DNA of 23,809 nt, from NCBI GenBank assembly GCA_937925565.1, contig CALALM010000347.1, forward strand, positions 1 to 23,809, in the 5' to 3' direction. Below the pieces are notes generated by a model. That model had not been told where the DNA came from and made no database searches. It saw nothing but the letters and a program-made list of their open reading frames with translations. The position numbers and the translations under genes are program-made. This stretch comes from an uncultured Centipeda sp. (GTDB lineage Bacteria; Bacillota; Negativicutes; Selenomonadales; Selenomonadaceae). How positions within the stretch are numbered: position 1 is the first letter of the stretch; each line of letters opens with the position of its first letter. Of this stretch, positions 7,006-13,728 are shown in pieces.

Positions 7006-7900
7006 AGTTATGATCTTCCCCCGCAATCCCCCGTGCAAAATCCTCTGCGAGCAGTGCGAGCGGGTGCGGCAGCCAGCGCTCATCGGCGGCGAGGATCTGG
7101 AGCTGCATGTCGATTTGGTAATCCGCGACATCAATAACGGCGACATGACCTGCACGCACGGCATCTGCGACGGTGACGGCGGGCAGGAGGGAGAGACCGA
7201 GTCCCGCCGCAACGAAGTCGATGATGGTTTTGCTCGTGCCGATCTCGACACGGTCGCGCAGATAGAGCTGTCGCTCCATGAGATCATCCTCGAGCTTCTT
7301 GCGGTAGTTCGTGCCGCGCTGCGTAAGCACCCACGTACTGTCTACGAGTTCACGCAGGCAGACAGAGCGATTGGCGAACGGCGAATCCACCGCCGTAATA
7401 AAGGCAATCGGCGAAGAGCTGTGATGCAGGATACGCAGGCGTTCCCCCTCATGATAGGGATCGAGCAGGATCGCAATGTCGATGTCACCGTGTGCGAGTG
7501 CCTTGCGCAGGCGTGGCGCTGTATCTACATTGACATGCAGACGAACCTTCGGATACTGGCGCAGGAATGCTCCGACACGCTGCATATAGCGCGAGGTTGC
7601 AATTGTCTCGATGATGCCGAGGAAGAACTCGCCCTCCGGCTCTCCCTCCCCACGGAACTGCATGAGGGTTTCCTGTTCGAGCGCCGCCATGCGATAGGCA
7701 TAGGCGAGGAACATGTGCCCCGCACTTGAGAGAACCACACGTCGCCCCGCACGGATGAAGAGCGAGGCGCCCAGCTCGCGCTCGAGCGTCCGGATTTGCT
7801 GCGTGACCGTTGACTGCGCGTAGTTCTCACGCAGTGCCGCCGCCGAAAAGCTGCCTTTCTCTGCCGCGTGGATGAAGGTCTTGATATTGCGAAGTTCCAT
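7004..7900 (-). CDS. LysR-family transcriptional regulator
   Basis: A 298-residue DNA-binding regulator. The N-terminal winged helix-turn-helix (about residues 1-60) reads FIHAAEKGSFSAAALRENYAQSTVTQQIRTLERELGASLF when taken in parts, the standard LysR pattern, followed by a periplasmic-binding-protein-like effector domain (about 90-290) with GEFFLGIIETIATSRYM and the VAAGLGLSLLP segment. GGGGAGG precedes ATG 7898-7900 at good spacing. It is divergent from aspA, the classical arrangement for a LysR activator of its neighbour. I infer that it controls aspA and perhaps the transporters, with a C4-dicarboxylate or aspartate as a possible effector. Confidence 0.93.
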   Translation of the reverse strand: MELRNIKTFIHAAEKGSFSAAALRENYAQSTVTQQIRTLERELGASLFIRAGRRVVLSSAGHMFLAYAYRMAALEQETLMQFRGEGEPEGEFFLGIIETIATSRYMQRVGAFLRQYPKVRLHVNVDTAPRLRKALAHGDIDIAILLDPYHEGERLRILHHSSSPIAFITAVDSPFANRSVCLRELVDSTWVLTQRGTNYRKKLEDDLMERQLYLRDRVEIGTSKTIIDFVAAGLGLSLLPAVTVADAVRAGHVAVIDVADYQIDMQLQILAADERWLPHPLALLAEDFARGIAGEDHN

Positions 7901-7957
7901 GCGTATTTCCTCCCCGATCTATTATTTTTTTCGATAAAAAAATTCATTTCTTTCAAT

Positions 7958-7990
7958 TTTACCGCATTCATTATTTATGATATCATAAAT
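7958..7990 (+). promoter_or_regulatory. aspA promoter region with 18-bp palindrome
   Basis: ATTTATGATATCATAAAT (7973-7990) is a perfect 18-bp palindrome in the lysR-aspA divergent spacer and contains a T-N11-A LysR-type box. A plausible aspA promoter overlaps it: TTTACC (7958-7963), 17 bp, TATCAT (7981-7986). This suggests binding by the adjacent LysR protein. Confidence 0.55.
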
Positions 7991-8036
7991 CGTACAGAAG
8001 ATAAATCGTTCTACACTATTGGAAGGAGAGATTGTT

Positions 8037-9422
8037 ATGAGAACCGAACACGATTTCCTCGGCAACATGGAAGTCCCCGATGATGTCTACTATGGTGTGC
8101 AGACGATGCGTGCCATCGAGAACTTCTACATCACGGGACAGAAACTCGACCCCGATTTCATCAAGGCGCTCGCTGTGGTGAAAAAGGCGGCTGCACTCGC
8201 GAACATGGACACGGGACGACTCCCGCACGAGATCGGCGACGTGCTCGTGCAGGCGGCAGATGAGATCATTGCGGGCGGTCTCATCGACCAGTTCCCCATC
8301 GACCCGATTCAGGGCGGCGCGGGCACATCCGTCAACATGAACATGAACGAGGTGCTCTGCAACCGTGCGCTCGAGCTGCGCGGTGAAGCAAAGGGACGCT
8401 ATGACATCATCTCGCCGAACAACCATGCCAACATGGCTCAGTCGACGAACGATGCGTTCCCCACGGGCATCAAGGTCTGCCTCTCCACGAAGGGTGCGGT
8501 CTTCCTCGCCGCGCTTGACCGCCTCGCTGAGGAACTCGAGAAAAAGGCGACGGCATATCGTGCGATTCTCAAGATGGGGCGCACACATCTGCAGGACGCT
8601 GTCCCCATCACGCTCGGACAGGAGATGGGTTCCTACGCCTCCGCCGTCCGCCGCTCCATGCGCCGCATCCGCTACGTTCTGCGCCACATCCACACGATCA
8701 ACATGGGCGGCACCGCCGTCGGCACGGGACTGAACGCCGAGCCGGCATACATCAAGGCGGTTGCCAAACGACTCTCCGAGATCACGGGCGAACAGTACCG
8801 CACCTCACAGAACATCATTGATGCAACGAACAACACGGATGCATTCGCCGACTTCTCCTCCGCGCTCAAGAATGCGGCGCTCGTCCTCATCAAGCTTGCA
8901 AACGACTTCCGCCTGATGGCATCGGGACCGCGCTGCGGACTGAACGAACTGCATCTTCCGATGCGTCAGCCGGGTTCCTCCATCATGCCGGGCAAAGTCA
9001 ACCCCGTCATCGCGGAGGTGCTCGACCAAGCGTGCTATCAAGTCATCGCGGGCGATCTCGCCGTGACGCTCGGCGTGGAGAACGGACAGTTCGAGCTGAA
9101 CGTCATGGAGCCGGTCATGGCGTTCAACATGTTCAACTCGCTCAACTACATCACGCGCGCGGTCAATACCTTCGTCGACAAACTTCTCATCGACCTGAAA
9201 CCGAACGTCGAGCAGTGCCAGAAGTGGCTCGACAACAGTGTCGGTATCGTGACTGCACTGCTTCCGCACATTGGCTATGAAAAATCCGCCGAACTTGCAC
9301 GCGAGGCATACACGACGGGTAGGCCCATCCGCGAGATCATCCTCGATCAGGGGATTCTCTCGAAGAAGGAACTCGATCACATTCTCTCACCGCGCCAGAT
9401 GACGCGGCCGGGGATCGCTTAG
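8037..9422 (+). CDS. aspA: Aspartate ammonia-lyase (aspartase)
   Basis: A 461-residue cytoplasmic enzyme of the class II fumarase/aspartase superfamily that converts L-aspartate to fumarate and ammonia. Seen: the N-terminal EHDFLGNMEVPDDVYYGVQT, characteristic of aspartases rather than fumarases; GGAGTSVNMNMNE (about residue 93); SPNNHANMAQSTNDAFPT (about 125); and the signature loop GSSIMPGKVNP (313-323) with the catalytic serine. ATG 8037 follows AAGGAG; a longer frame from 8019 runs through that site and is not used. It is followed by a Dcu-type transporter, as in many anaerobes. The stop codon TAG (9420-9422) shares its G with the first base of a foldback element. Fumarase-like activity cannot be fully excluded. 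Confidence 0.93.
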   Translation: MRTEHDFLGNMEVPDDVYYGVQTMRAIENFYITGQKLDPDFIKALAVVKKAAALANMDTGRLPHEIGDVLVQAADEIIAGGLIDQFPIDPIQGGAGTSVNMNMNEVLCNRALELRGEAKGRYDIISPNNHANMAQSTNDAFPTGIKVCLSTKGAVFLAALDRLAEELEKKATAYRAILKMGRTHLQDAVPITLGQEMGSYASAVRRSMRRIRYVLRHIHTINMGGTAVGTGLNAEPAYIKAVAKRLSEITGEQYRTSQNIIDATNNTDAFADFSSALKNAALVLIKLANDFRLMASGPRCGLNELHLPMRQPGSSIMPGKVNPVIAEVLDQACYQVIAGDLAVTLGVENGQFELNVMEPVMAFNMFNSLNYITRAVNTFVDKLLIDLKPNVEQCQKWLDNSVGIVTALLPHIGYEKSAELAREAYTTGRPIREIILDQGILSKKELDHILSPRQMTRPGIA

Positions 9423-9583
9423 GAATCACTGATAAAATGAAGTCCGTCAGATTGGCGTAGATTTTTTCGTCCGAACAAGAAGGCAAACCGGACGCATAGC
9501 CAAAGCTATGTGGAGGATTTGCCGACGAAGTGCGGACAAAAAAGATGCGTCAAGATGGCGTGGCTGAATTTATCAGTGCTTCC
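9422..9583 (-). mobile_element. MITE-like foldback repeat, copy B (inverted)
   Basis: A 162-bp non-coding element, the reverse complement of copy A at 4482-4642. Its ends are GGAATCACTGATAAA and TTTATCAGTGCTTCC. The arms are complementary over about 75 bp with interruptions, and the centre is CATAGC-CAAA-GCTATG (9495-9510). It is flanked by CTTA at 9418-9421 and 9584-9587, a likely 4-bp (possibly 5-bp CTTAG) target duplication. Insertion occurred at the aspA stop codon, without changing the protein, and put about 200 bp between aspA and the Dcu transporter. Confidence 0.88.
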
Positions 9584-9622
9584 CTTAGTAAACAGTTGAT
9601 ATAGCAGCAAGGGGTGATACGT

Positions 9623-10945
9623 ATGTTTTGGATTGAGCTTATCGTTGTTCTTGGAATGCTCCTGATCGGTGCACGCGTCGGCGGCATCTTCCTCGGTATG
9701 TCGAGCGGTGTTGCCCTCGCCGTTCTGGTTTTTGGCTTCGGCTGTACACCCGGCTCGCCAGCGATCGACGTCATCATGATCATCATGACCGTCGTTGTTG
9801 CGGCATCCGTACTCCAAGCATCGGGTGGCATGGACTATCTGATCCAAGTGGCAATCAACCTGCTGCGCCGCAACCCAAAGCGGATCAGCTTCTACGCGCC
9901 GCTCATCAGCTGGCTATTCACATTCATGTGCGGCACGGGCAACATCGTCTACGGCATCCTGCCGGTCATTGCTGAGGTATCGCGCGAGGCGGGTGTTCGT
10001 CCCGAGCGTCCGATCTCCGTCTCCGTTGTCGCATCACAGCAGGCGATCACGGCATGCCCGATCTCTGCGGCGACGGTTGCTCTCCTGGCCCTCTTGGCTC
10101 CCGCCAATATCACACTGGTCGACATTCTTGTCGTCTGCGTGCCCGCAACGCTCATCGGCACGCTCGCAGCCTCTCTCTATGCATCTCGTGTCGGCAAGGA
10201 ACTCGCCGAGGATCCTGAGTATCTGGCACGCGTCGAGGCCGGCGAGGCTGCTCCGATCAACGAAAAGACGGATTTTACGGAAAAGGCCTTCGGCAGCAGG
10301 GAGAAAAAAGCCGTGTGCCTGTATCTCCTCGCAACGATCATCGTTATCGCCTTCGGTATTTTCCCCGATCTCCGTCCGACCTACCTCGTCGGTGATAAGA
10401 TGACGACGTTCTCGATGACGGCAACGATCGAGATGGTCATGATGATCATGGCAGGCGTGATCCTGCTTGCGACAAAGACAGACGTACGCTCCGTCATCGA
10501 GCAGTCCGTATTCAAACAGGGACTCATGGGCGTCTACTGCATCTTCGGTCTGACATGGGCGGGCGATACGCTCGTCAAGAACAATCTGCCCTTCCTGAAA
10601 GCAGGTGCACAGGACATGGTGATCGCATACCCGTGGGTGTTCGCCCTTGTGCTGTTCTTCATGTCCACACTGATCCTCAGTCAGGCGGGAACGCTCGGTG
10701 CACTCGCACCGCTCGGCATCTCCCTCGGCATCTCCGCCCCGGCGATGATCGGCATGTTCCCTGCCGTCAGTGGTTTGTTCTTCGTGCCGAGCTACGCAAC
10801 AGTGCTCGCGGGCATCGCATTCGACCGGACCGGTACGACCAGAATCGGAAAGTTCGTATTCAACCACAGCTTTATGATACCGGGTCTGATCACCTGCTTC
10901 GTCAGTGTCACCGTCGGTCTCGGTCTCGCAAACGCATGGCTGTGA
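9623..10945 (+). CDS. DcuA/DcuB-family anaerobic C4-dicarboxylate transporter
   Basis: A 440-residue inner-membrane protein with about ten to twelve transmembrane segments, which exchanges aspartate, fumarate or malate for succinate in anaerobic respiration. Seen: the conserved block GTGNIVYGILPVIAEV then REAGVRPERPISVSVVASQQ (about residues 95-135), ACPISAATVALLALL, and the C-terminal FVPSYATVLAGIAFDRTGTTRIGKFVFNHSF when read in parts, all characteristic of DcuA/DcuB. ATG 9623 has AAGGGGTG upstream; a GTG at 9614 overlaps that site. Position after aspA favours a DcuA-like aspartate/succinate role, but DcuA and DcuB cannot be separated by eye. Confidence 0.92.
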   Translation: MFWIELIVVLGMLLIGARVGGIFLGMSSGVALAVLVFGFGCTPGSPAIDVIMIIMTVVVAASVLQASGGMDYLIQVAINLLRRNPKRISFYAPLISWLFTFMCGTGNIVYGILPVIAEVSREAGVRPERPISVSVVASQQAITACPISAATVALLALLAPANITLVDILVVCVPATLIGTLAASLYASRVGKELAEDPEYLARVEAGEAAPINEKTDFTEKAFGSREKKAVCLYLLATIIVIAFGIFPDLRPTYLVGDKMTTFSMTATIEMVMMIMAGVILLATKTDVRSVIEQSVFKQGLMGVYCIFGLTWAGDTLVKNNLPFLKAGAQDMVIAYPWVFALVLFFMSTLILSQAGTLGALAPLGISLGISAPAMIGMFPAVSGLFFVPSYATVLAGIAFDRTGTTRIGKFVFNHSFMIPGLITCFVSVTVGLGLANAWL

Positions 10946-10980
10946 CGTTCTGAGGAGAAATGACCGAAAGAGAAGTGACA

Positions 10981-11020
10981 AAAAGGCTACCGTATTGCAA
11001 GTCAATGCGGCAGCCTTTTG
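10981..11020 (+). terminator. Rho-independent terminator after the Dcu transporter
   Basis: AAAAGGCT (10981-10988) pairs with AGCCTTTT (11012-11019). After an A-C mismatch, CCGTATTG pairs with CAATGCGG (one G-U), leaving a CAAGT loop. It separates dcuA-like from dcuC-like transcription. Confidence 0.85.
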
Positions 11021-11138
11021 CTTTGTTCAGAGGAAAACATTTTATCCCTCGAAAGGAGGATTTTATTTGCTCTTGTAGAATTTTCTACTGTTATTGAATA
11101 ATGGGAGTTTTATTGTATTTTCAAGGAGGTTCTTTTTA
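11020..11138 (+). other. Leader of the DcuC-like gene with duplicated RBS-TTG module
   Basis: The spacer holds two similar modules, AAAGGAGG-N7-TTG (11052-11069) and AAGGAGG-N9-TTG (11123-11141), in the same frame. The first is followed after three codons by TAG (11076-11078). A small inverted repeat GTAGAA-TT-TTCTAC (11075-11088) covers that stop. No promoter is convincing. Confidence 0.5.
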
Positions 11139-12419
11139 TTGACTATTGCCGGAGGAATTATCGTCATCATCGCCTTTGCCGCGATCATCAAGAAGTATGA
11201 GACGCGCATGGTGCTGCTCGCTGCGGGCTTTCTCATGTGCTTCATCGGCGGCGTGATGGGCAATGCAGTCGCGACATTCAGCAAAACGATGGTACATGGC
11301 TCGCTCGTGCCCGTCATCTGTACGGTCATGGGCTTTTCGTTCGTCATGAAGATCACGACCTGCGACCGCCATCTCGTCGAGTCCATCTCGGGTGTCATCA
11401 CACGGAGCAAGCTCATCCTCATCCCGCTCGCGACGCTCCTCACATGGTGGATCAACATCGCCATCCCGAGCGCGGCGGGCTGCTCGGCGGCAGTCGGCAG
11501 CATCCTCATCCCCACACTCATGGCGGCAGGTGTCCACCCTGCAATGGCAGCTGCAGCGGTACTCGCGGGCACATGGGGCAGCGCCATCAGCCCGGGGCAG
11601 GCGCACAACATCTTCGTTGCCGATCTTGCGCAGACCGACCTCATGACCGTCATCATGGCGCAGGTGCCCGCGGCGATTGTCGCATCCATCGTCGCCGTTG
11701 TCGCACTGACAATCATTGCAACAATACGTAAGGAAGGTCCCGATGAGGCGCGCCGCCTCGCCTATCACGAGCAGCTCGAAAAGGAGGAGGGCGGCAAGGA
11801 CTTCCGTGTCAATCCGATCTATGCTCTCATCCCCCTCGTTCCGCTCATCCTGCTCGTCCTCGGCAGCAAGCAGCTTGCCGTCCTGCCGCTCACGGATGTG
11901 CCGACCGCGATGATCGTCGGTACCGTGCTCGCACTCATCGTCACACGTCAGAACCCGCAGGAGATCACGAAGAAGTTCTTTGACGGCATGGGTGAAGCAT
12001 ACGGCGGTGTCATCGGACTCATTGTCTCCGCCGCCGTCTTTACCGCAGGCATGGCGGCAATGGGGCTGACCGATGCCCTCATCGAAGCGATGAAGGGCTC
12101 GGAGTCCATCGCAAAGATCGCGGGCGCGTTCGGTCCCTTTATCATCGCCGTTATCTCCGGCTCGGGCGACGCGGCGGCGCTCGCCTTCAACGGTGCGATC
12201 ACACCGCAGGCGGCATCGTTCGGCATGTCCATCATCGACCTCGGCTCACTTGCCCAGATGGCGGGTTCGATCGGACGCTCCATGTCGCCGGTCGCAGGTG
12301 CGGCACTCGTCTGCGCGGGACTCGCGAAGGTCAGTCCGATGGAGCTCTCGAAGCGCAATGCCCTGCCCATGCTGCTCGCCACCGTCACCTTTATAATCGT
12401 CCTTTTCCTCGGAAAGTAG
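11139..12419 (+). CDS. DcuC-family C4-dicarboxylate transporter
   Basis: A 426-residue polytopic membrane protein with about ten to twelve helices, resembling DcuC, the anaerobic C4-dicarboxylate (succinate efflux) carrier. Seen: TWWINIAIPSAAGCSAAVGS, AGTWGSAISPGQAHNIFVAD (about residue 150), a cytoplasmic loop rich in charged residues (RKEGPDEARRLAYHEQLEKE), and the second-half SGSGDAAALAFN and AGSIGRSMSPVAGAALV motifs. I choose TTG 11139, because AAGGAGG (11123-11129) ends nine bases before it. The frame stays open upstream to 11094 but without a good start. Related Na+/H+ antiporter-like carriers are an alternative. Only 6 bp separate it from the peptidase gene, so they are co-transcribed. 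Confidence 0.85.
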   Translation: MTIAGGIIVIIAFAAIIKKYETRMVLLAAGFLMCFIGGVMGNAVATFSKTMVHGSLVPVICTVMGFSFVMKITTCDRHLVESISGVITRSKLILIPLATLLTWWINIAIPSAAGCSAAVGSILIPTLMAAGVHPAMAAAAVLAGTWGSAISPGQAHNIFVADLAQTDLMTVIMAQVPAAIVASIVAVVALTIIATIRKEGPDEARRLAYHEQLEKEEGGKDFRVNPIYALIPLVPLILLVLGSKQLAVLPLTDVPTAMIVGTVLALIVTRQNPQEITKKFFDGMGEAYGGVIGLIVSAAVFTAGMAAMGLTDALIEAMKGSESIAKIAGAFGPFIIAVISGSGDAAALAFNGAITPQAASFGMSIIDLGSLAQMAGSIGRSMSPVAGAALVCAGLAKVSPMELSKRNALPMLLATVTFIIVLFLGK

Positions 12420-12425
12420 GCAGCT

Positions 12426-13553
12426 ATGATTGATCAAAAACGCGTATTAAAGGAGTTTTTCACACTTGTCTCCATCCGCTGCTCCACGCTGGACGAGCGC
12501 GAGATTGCCGATCTGCTCACAAAACGTCTCAGGGACCTCGGTGCGGCAGAGATTCACGAGGACGGAGCAGGCAAGGCACTTGGCGGAAACACAGGAAATA
12601 TTGTCGCAAACTTCAAAGGTACGGTCGCGGATGTGCCTACCGTCATGCTGACGGCGCACATGGACTGCGTCGAACCGTGCGCAAATATCAACCCCGTTTT
12701 GAAGGACGGTGTGATCCGCTCCGACGGAACGACCATCCTCGGCGCAGACGACAAGGCGGGCGTTGTCGCCATTCTTGAAACGCTGCGCTGCCTTAAGGAG
12801 CAGAACATTCCGCACGGCGACCTGCAGATCGTCTTCACCGTCGCCGAGGAGGGCGGCGTCAACGGCTCACGCTGTCTGGATACGAGCCTCCTGCACGCCG
12901 ACCTCGGCTATACCCTCGACACACATGGACACGCAGGCACGGCAGCATTCAAAGCCCCCGGCAAGAATCAGCTCGTCGTACGCATCGTGGGCAAAGCAGC
13001 ACATGCGGGCATCGACCCCGACGCAGGAAGGAACGCCATCACGGCGGCGGGCAGAGTGCTGACCGCCGTTCCGCAGGGACGTATGGACGCGGAGACCACC
13101 TGCAACGTCGGCAAGATTGCAGGCGGCACGGCGACCAATGTCGTCGCGGAGTTCTGCACCATCCATTTTGAATCGCGCAGCCGCGACAAGGCGAAGCTCG
13201 ACGCACTCACGCAACGCATCGTGGACGCCGTACACAGCGCGCTTGACGGAACGGGCTGCACCGCAGAAATCACAGTCAAGAAGGACTACGATCCCTACGA
13301 GCTCCCACAGGATGCACTGCCCATCCGGTATCTGTGCCGCGCCGCCGAAAAACTCGGCTTCCCCGTCGTGCTTGAGGAGGAGGGCGGTGGCTCGGACGCC
13401 AACCACTTCAACGCCTACGGTATCCCAACCACCGTCCTCGGCGTCGGCATGGAGGACTGCCACACAAAGGAAGAGAGCATCCTCGCGCAGGATCTCTATG
13501 ATGCGGCAGAGCTGACGCTCGCAATTGTGCGCGAGATTGCAGAAAAAGGATAA
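12426..13553 (+). CDS. PepT-like M20 metallopeptidase
   Basis: A 375-residue di-zinc peptidase of the M20 family, closest in pattern to the PepT-like (YqjE-type) group that cleaves small peptides in the cytoplasm. Zinc and catalytic residues are visible: H78 and D80 in TAHMDCV, D108/D109 in GADDKAG, catalytic E141 with E142 in VAEEGG, D165 in LDTHG, and H346 in MEDCHTKEE. The lid domain segment AAHAGIDPDAGRNAI is intact. The start ATG 12426 follows the dcuC-like stop by 6 bp and has only a weak GGCAG site, suggesting translational coupling. Released aspartate-rich peptides could feed aspA. Transcription probably ends at the hairpin 13622-13641. Confidence 0.9.
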   Translation: MIDQKRVLKEFFTLVSIRCSTLDEREIADLLTKRLRDLGAAEIHEDGAGKALGGNTGNIVANFKGTVADVPTVMLTAHMDCVEPCANINPVLKDGVIRSDGTTILGADDKAGVVAILETLRCLKEQNIPHGDLQIVFTVAEEGGVNGSRCLDTSLLHADLGYTLDTHGHAGTAAFKAPGKNQLVVRIVGKAAHAGIDPDAGRNAITAAGRVLTAVPQGRMDAETTCNVGKIAGGTATNVVAEFCTIHFESRSRDKAKLDALTQRIVDAVHSALDGTGCTAEITVKKDYDPYELPQDALPIRYLCRAAEKLGFPVVLEEEGGGSDANHFNAYGIPTTVLGVGMEDCHTKEESILAQDLYDAAELTLAIVREIAEKG

Positions 13554-13560
13554 ACGGCAG

Positions 13561-13641
13561 GGGTGTTGTACGCACCCAAGCCTTCCCCGTATGACGGGGA
13601 AGGGGGACCGCCGCGCGGTGGAAGGGGCACAACAGCCCCTT
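13561..13641 (+). repeat. Compound palindromic repeat, four hairpins in tandem
   Basis: Four consecutive inverted repeats: GGGTG/CACCC (13561-13577), CTTCCCCGT-ATG-ACGGGGAAG (13582-13602, perfect), ACCGC-CGC-GCGGT (13607-13619), and AAGGGGC-ACAACA-GCCCCTT (13622-13641). The pattern resembles dispersed non-coding palindromic repeats common in Firmicutes genomes. Only one copy is in this window. Confidence 0.6.
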
Positions 13642-13649
13642 AATTTTAT
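13622..13649 (+). terminator. Probable terminator of the dcuC-like/peptidase operon
   Basis: AAGGGGC (13622-13628) pairs with GCCCCTT (13635-13641), followed by the T-rich AATTTTAT. It forms the last hairpin of the palindromic repeat. Confidence 0.6.
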
Positions 13650-13666
13650 GCATAGTTTAATACCTG

Positions 13667-13695
13667 TTGCTAACGCCCTCTCTCCATGTTATAAT
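13667..13695 (+). promoter_or_regulatory. Sigma70 promoter of the tyrosine recombinase
   Basis: TTGCTA (13667-13672), a 17-bp spacer and a perfect TATAAT (13690-13695). The transcript would begin near 13702, about 27 nt before the TTG start. This argues against the longer reading frame that opens at 13525. Confidence 0.75.
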
Positions 13696-13728
13696 CACTT
13701 CATCGAAAAAACGAAAGCAGGTGATCTT

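Noticed and set aside
6226..7287. A 353-codon minus-strand frame across the DUF979 end and pcp
   Set aside because: It runs antisense to pcp, whose catalytic triad is intact, and crosses the terminator region. There is no ribosome binding site.
13525..13728. N-terminal extension of the tyrosine recombinase from an upstream start
   Set aside because: It would be read through the peptidase end, the palindromic repeat and the recombinase promoter. The TTG at 13729 fits the RBS and the transcript start.
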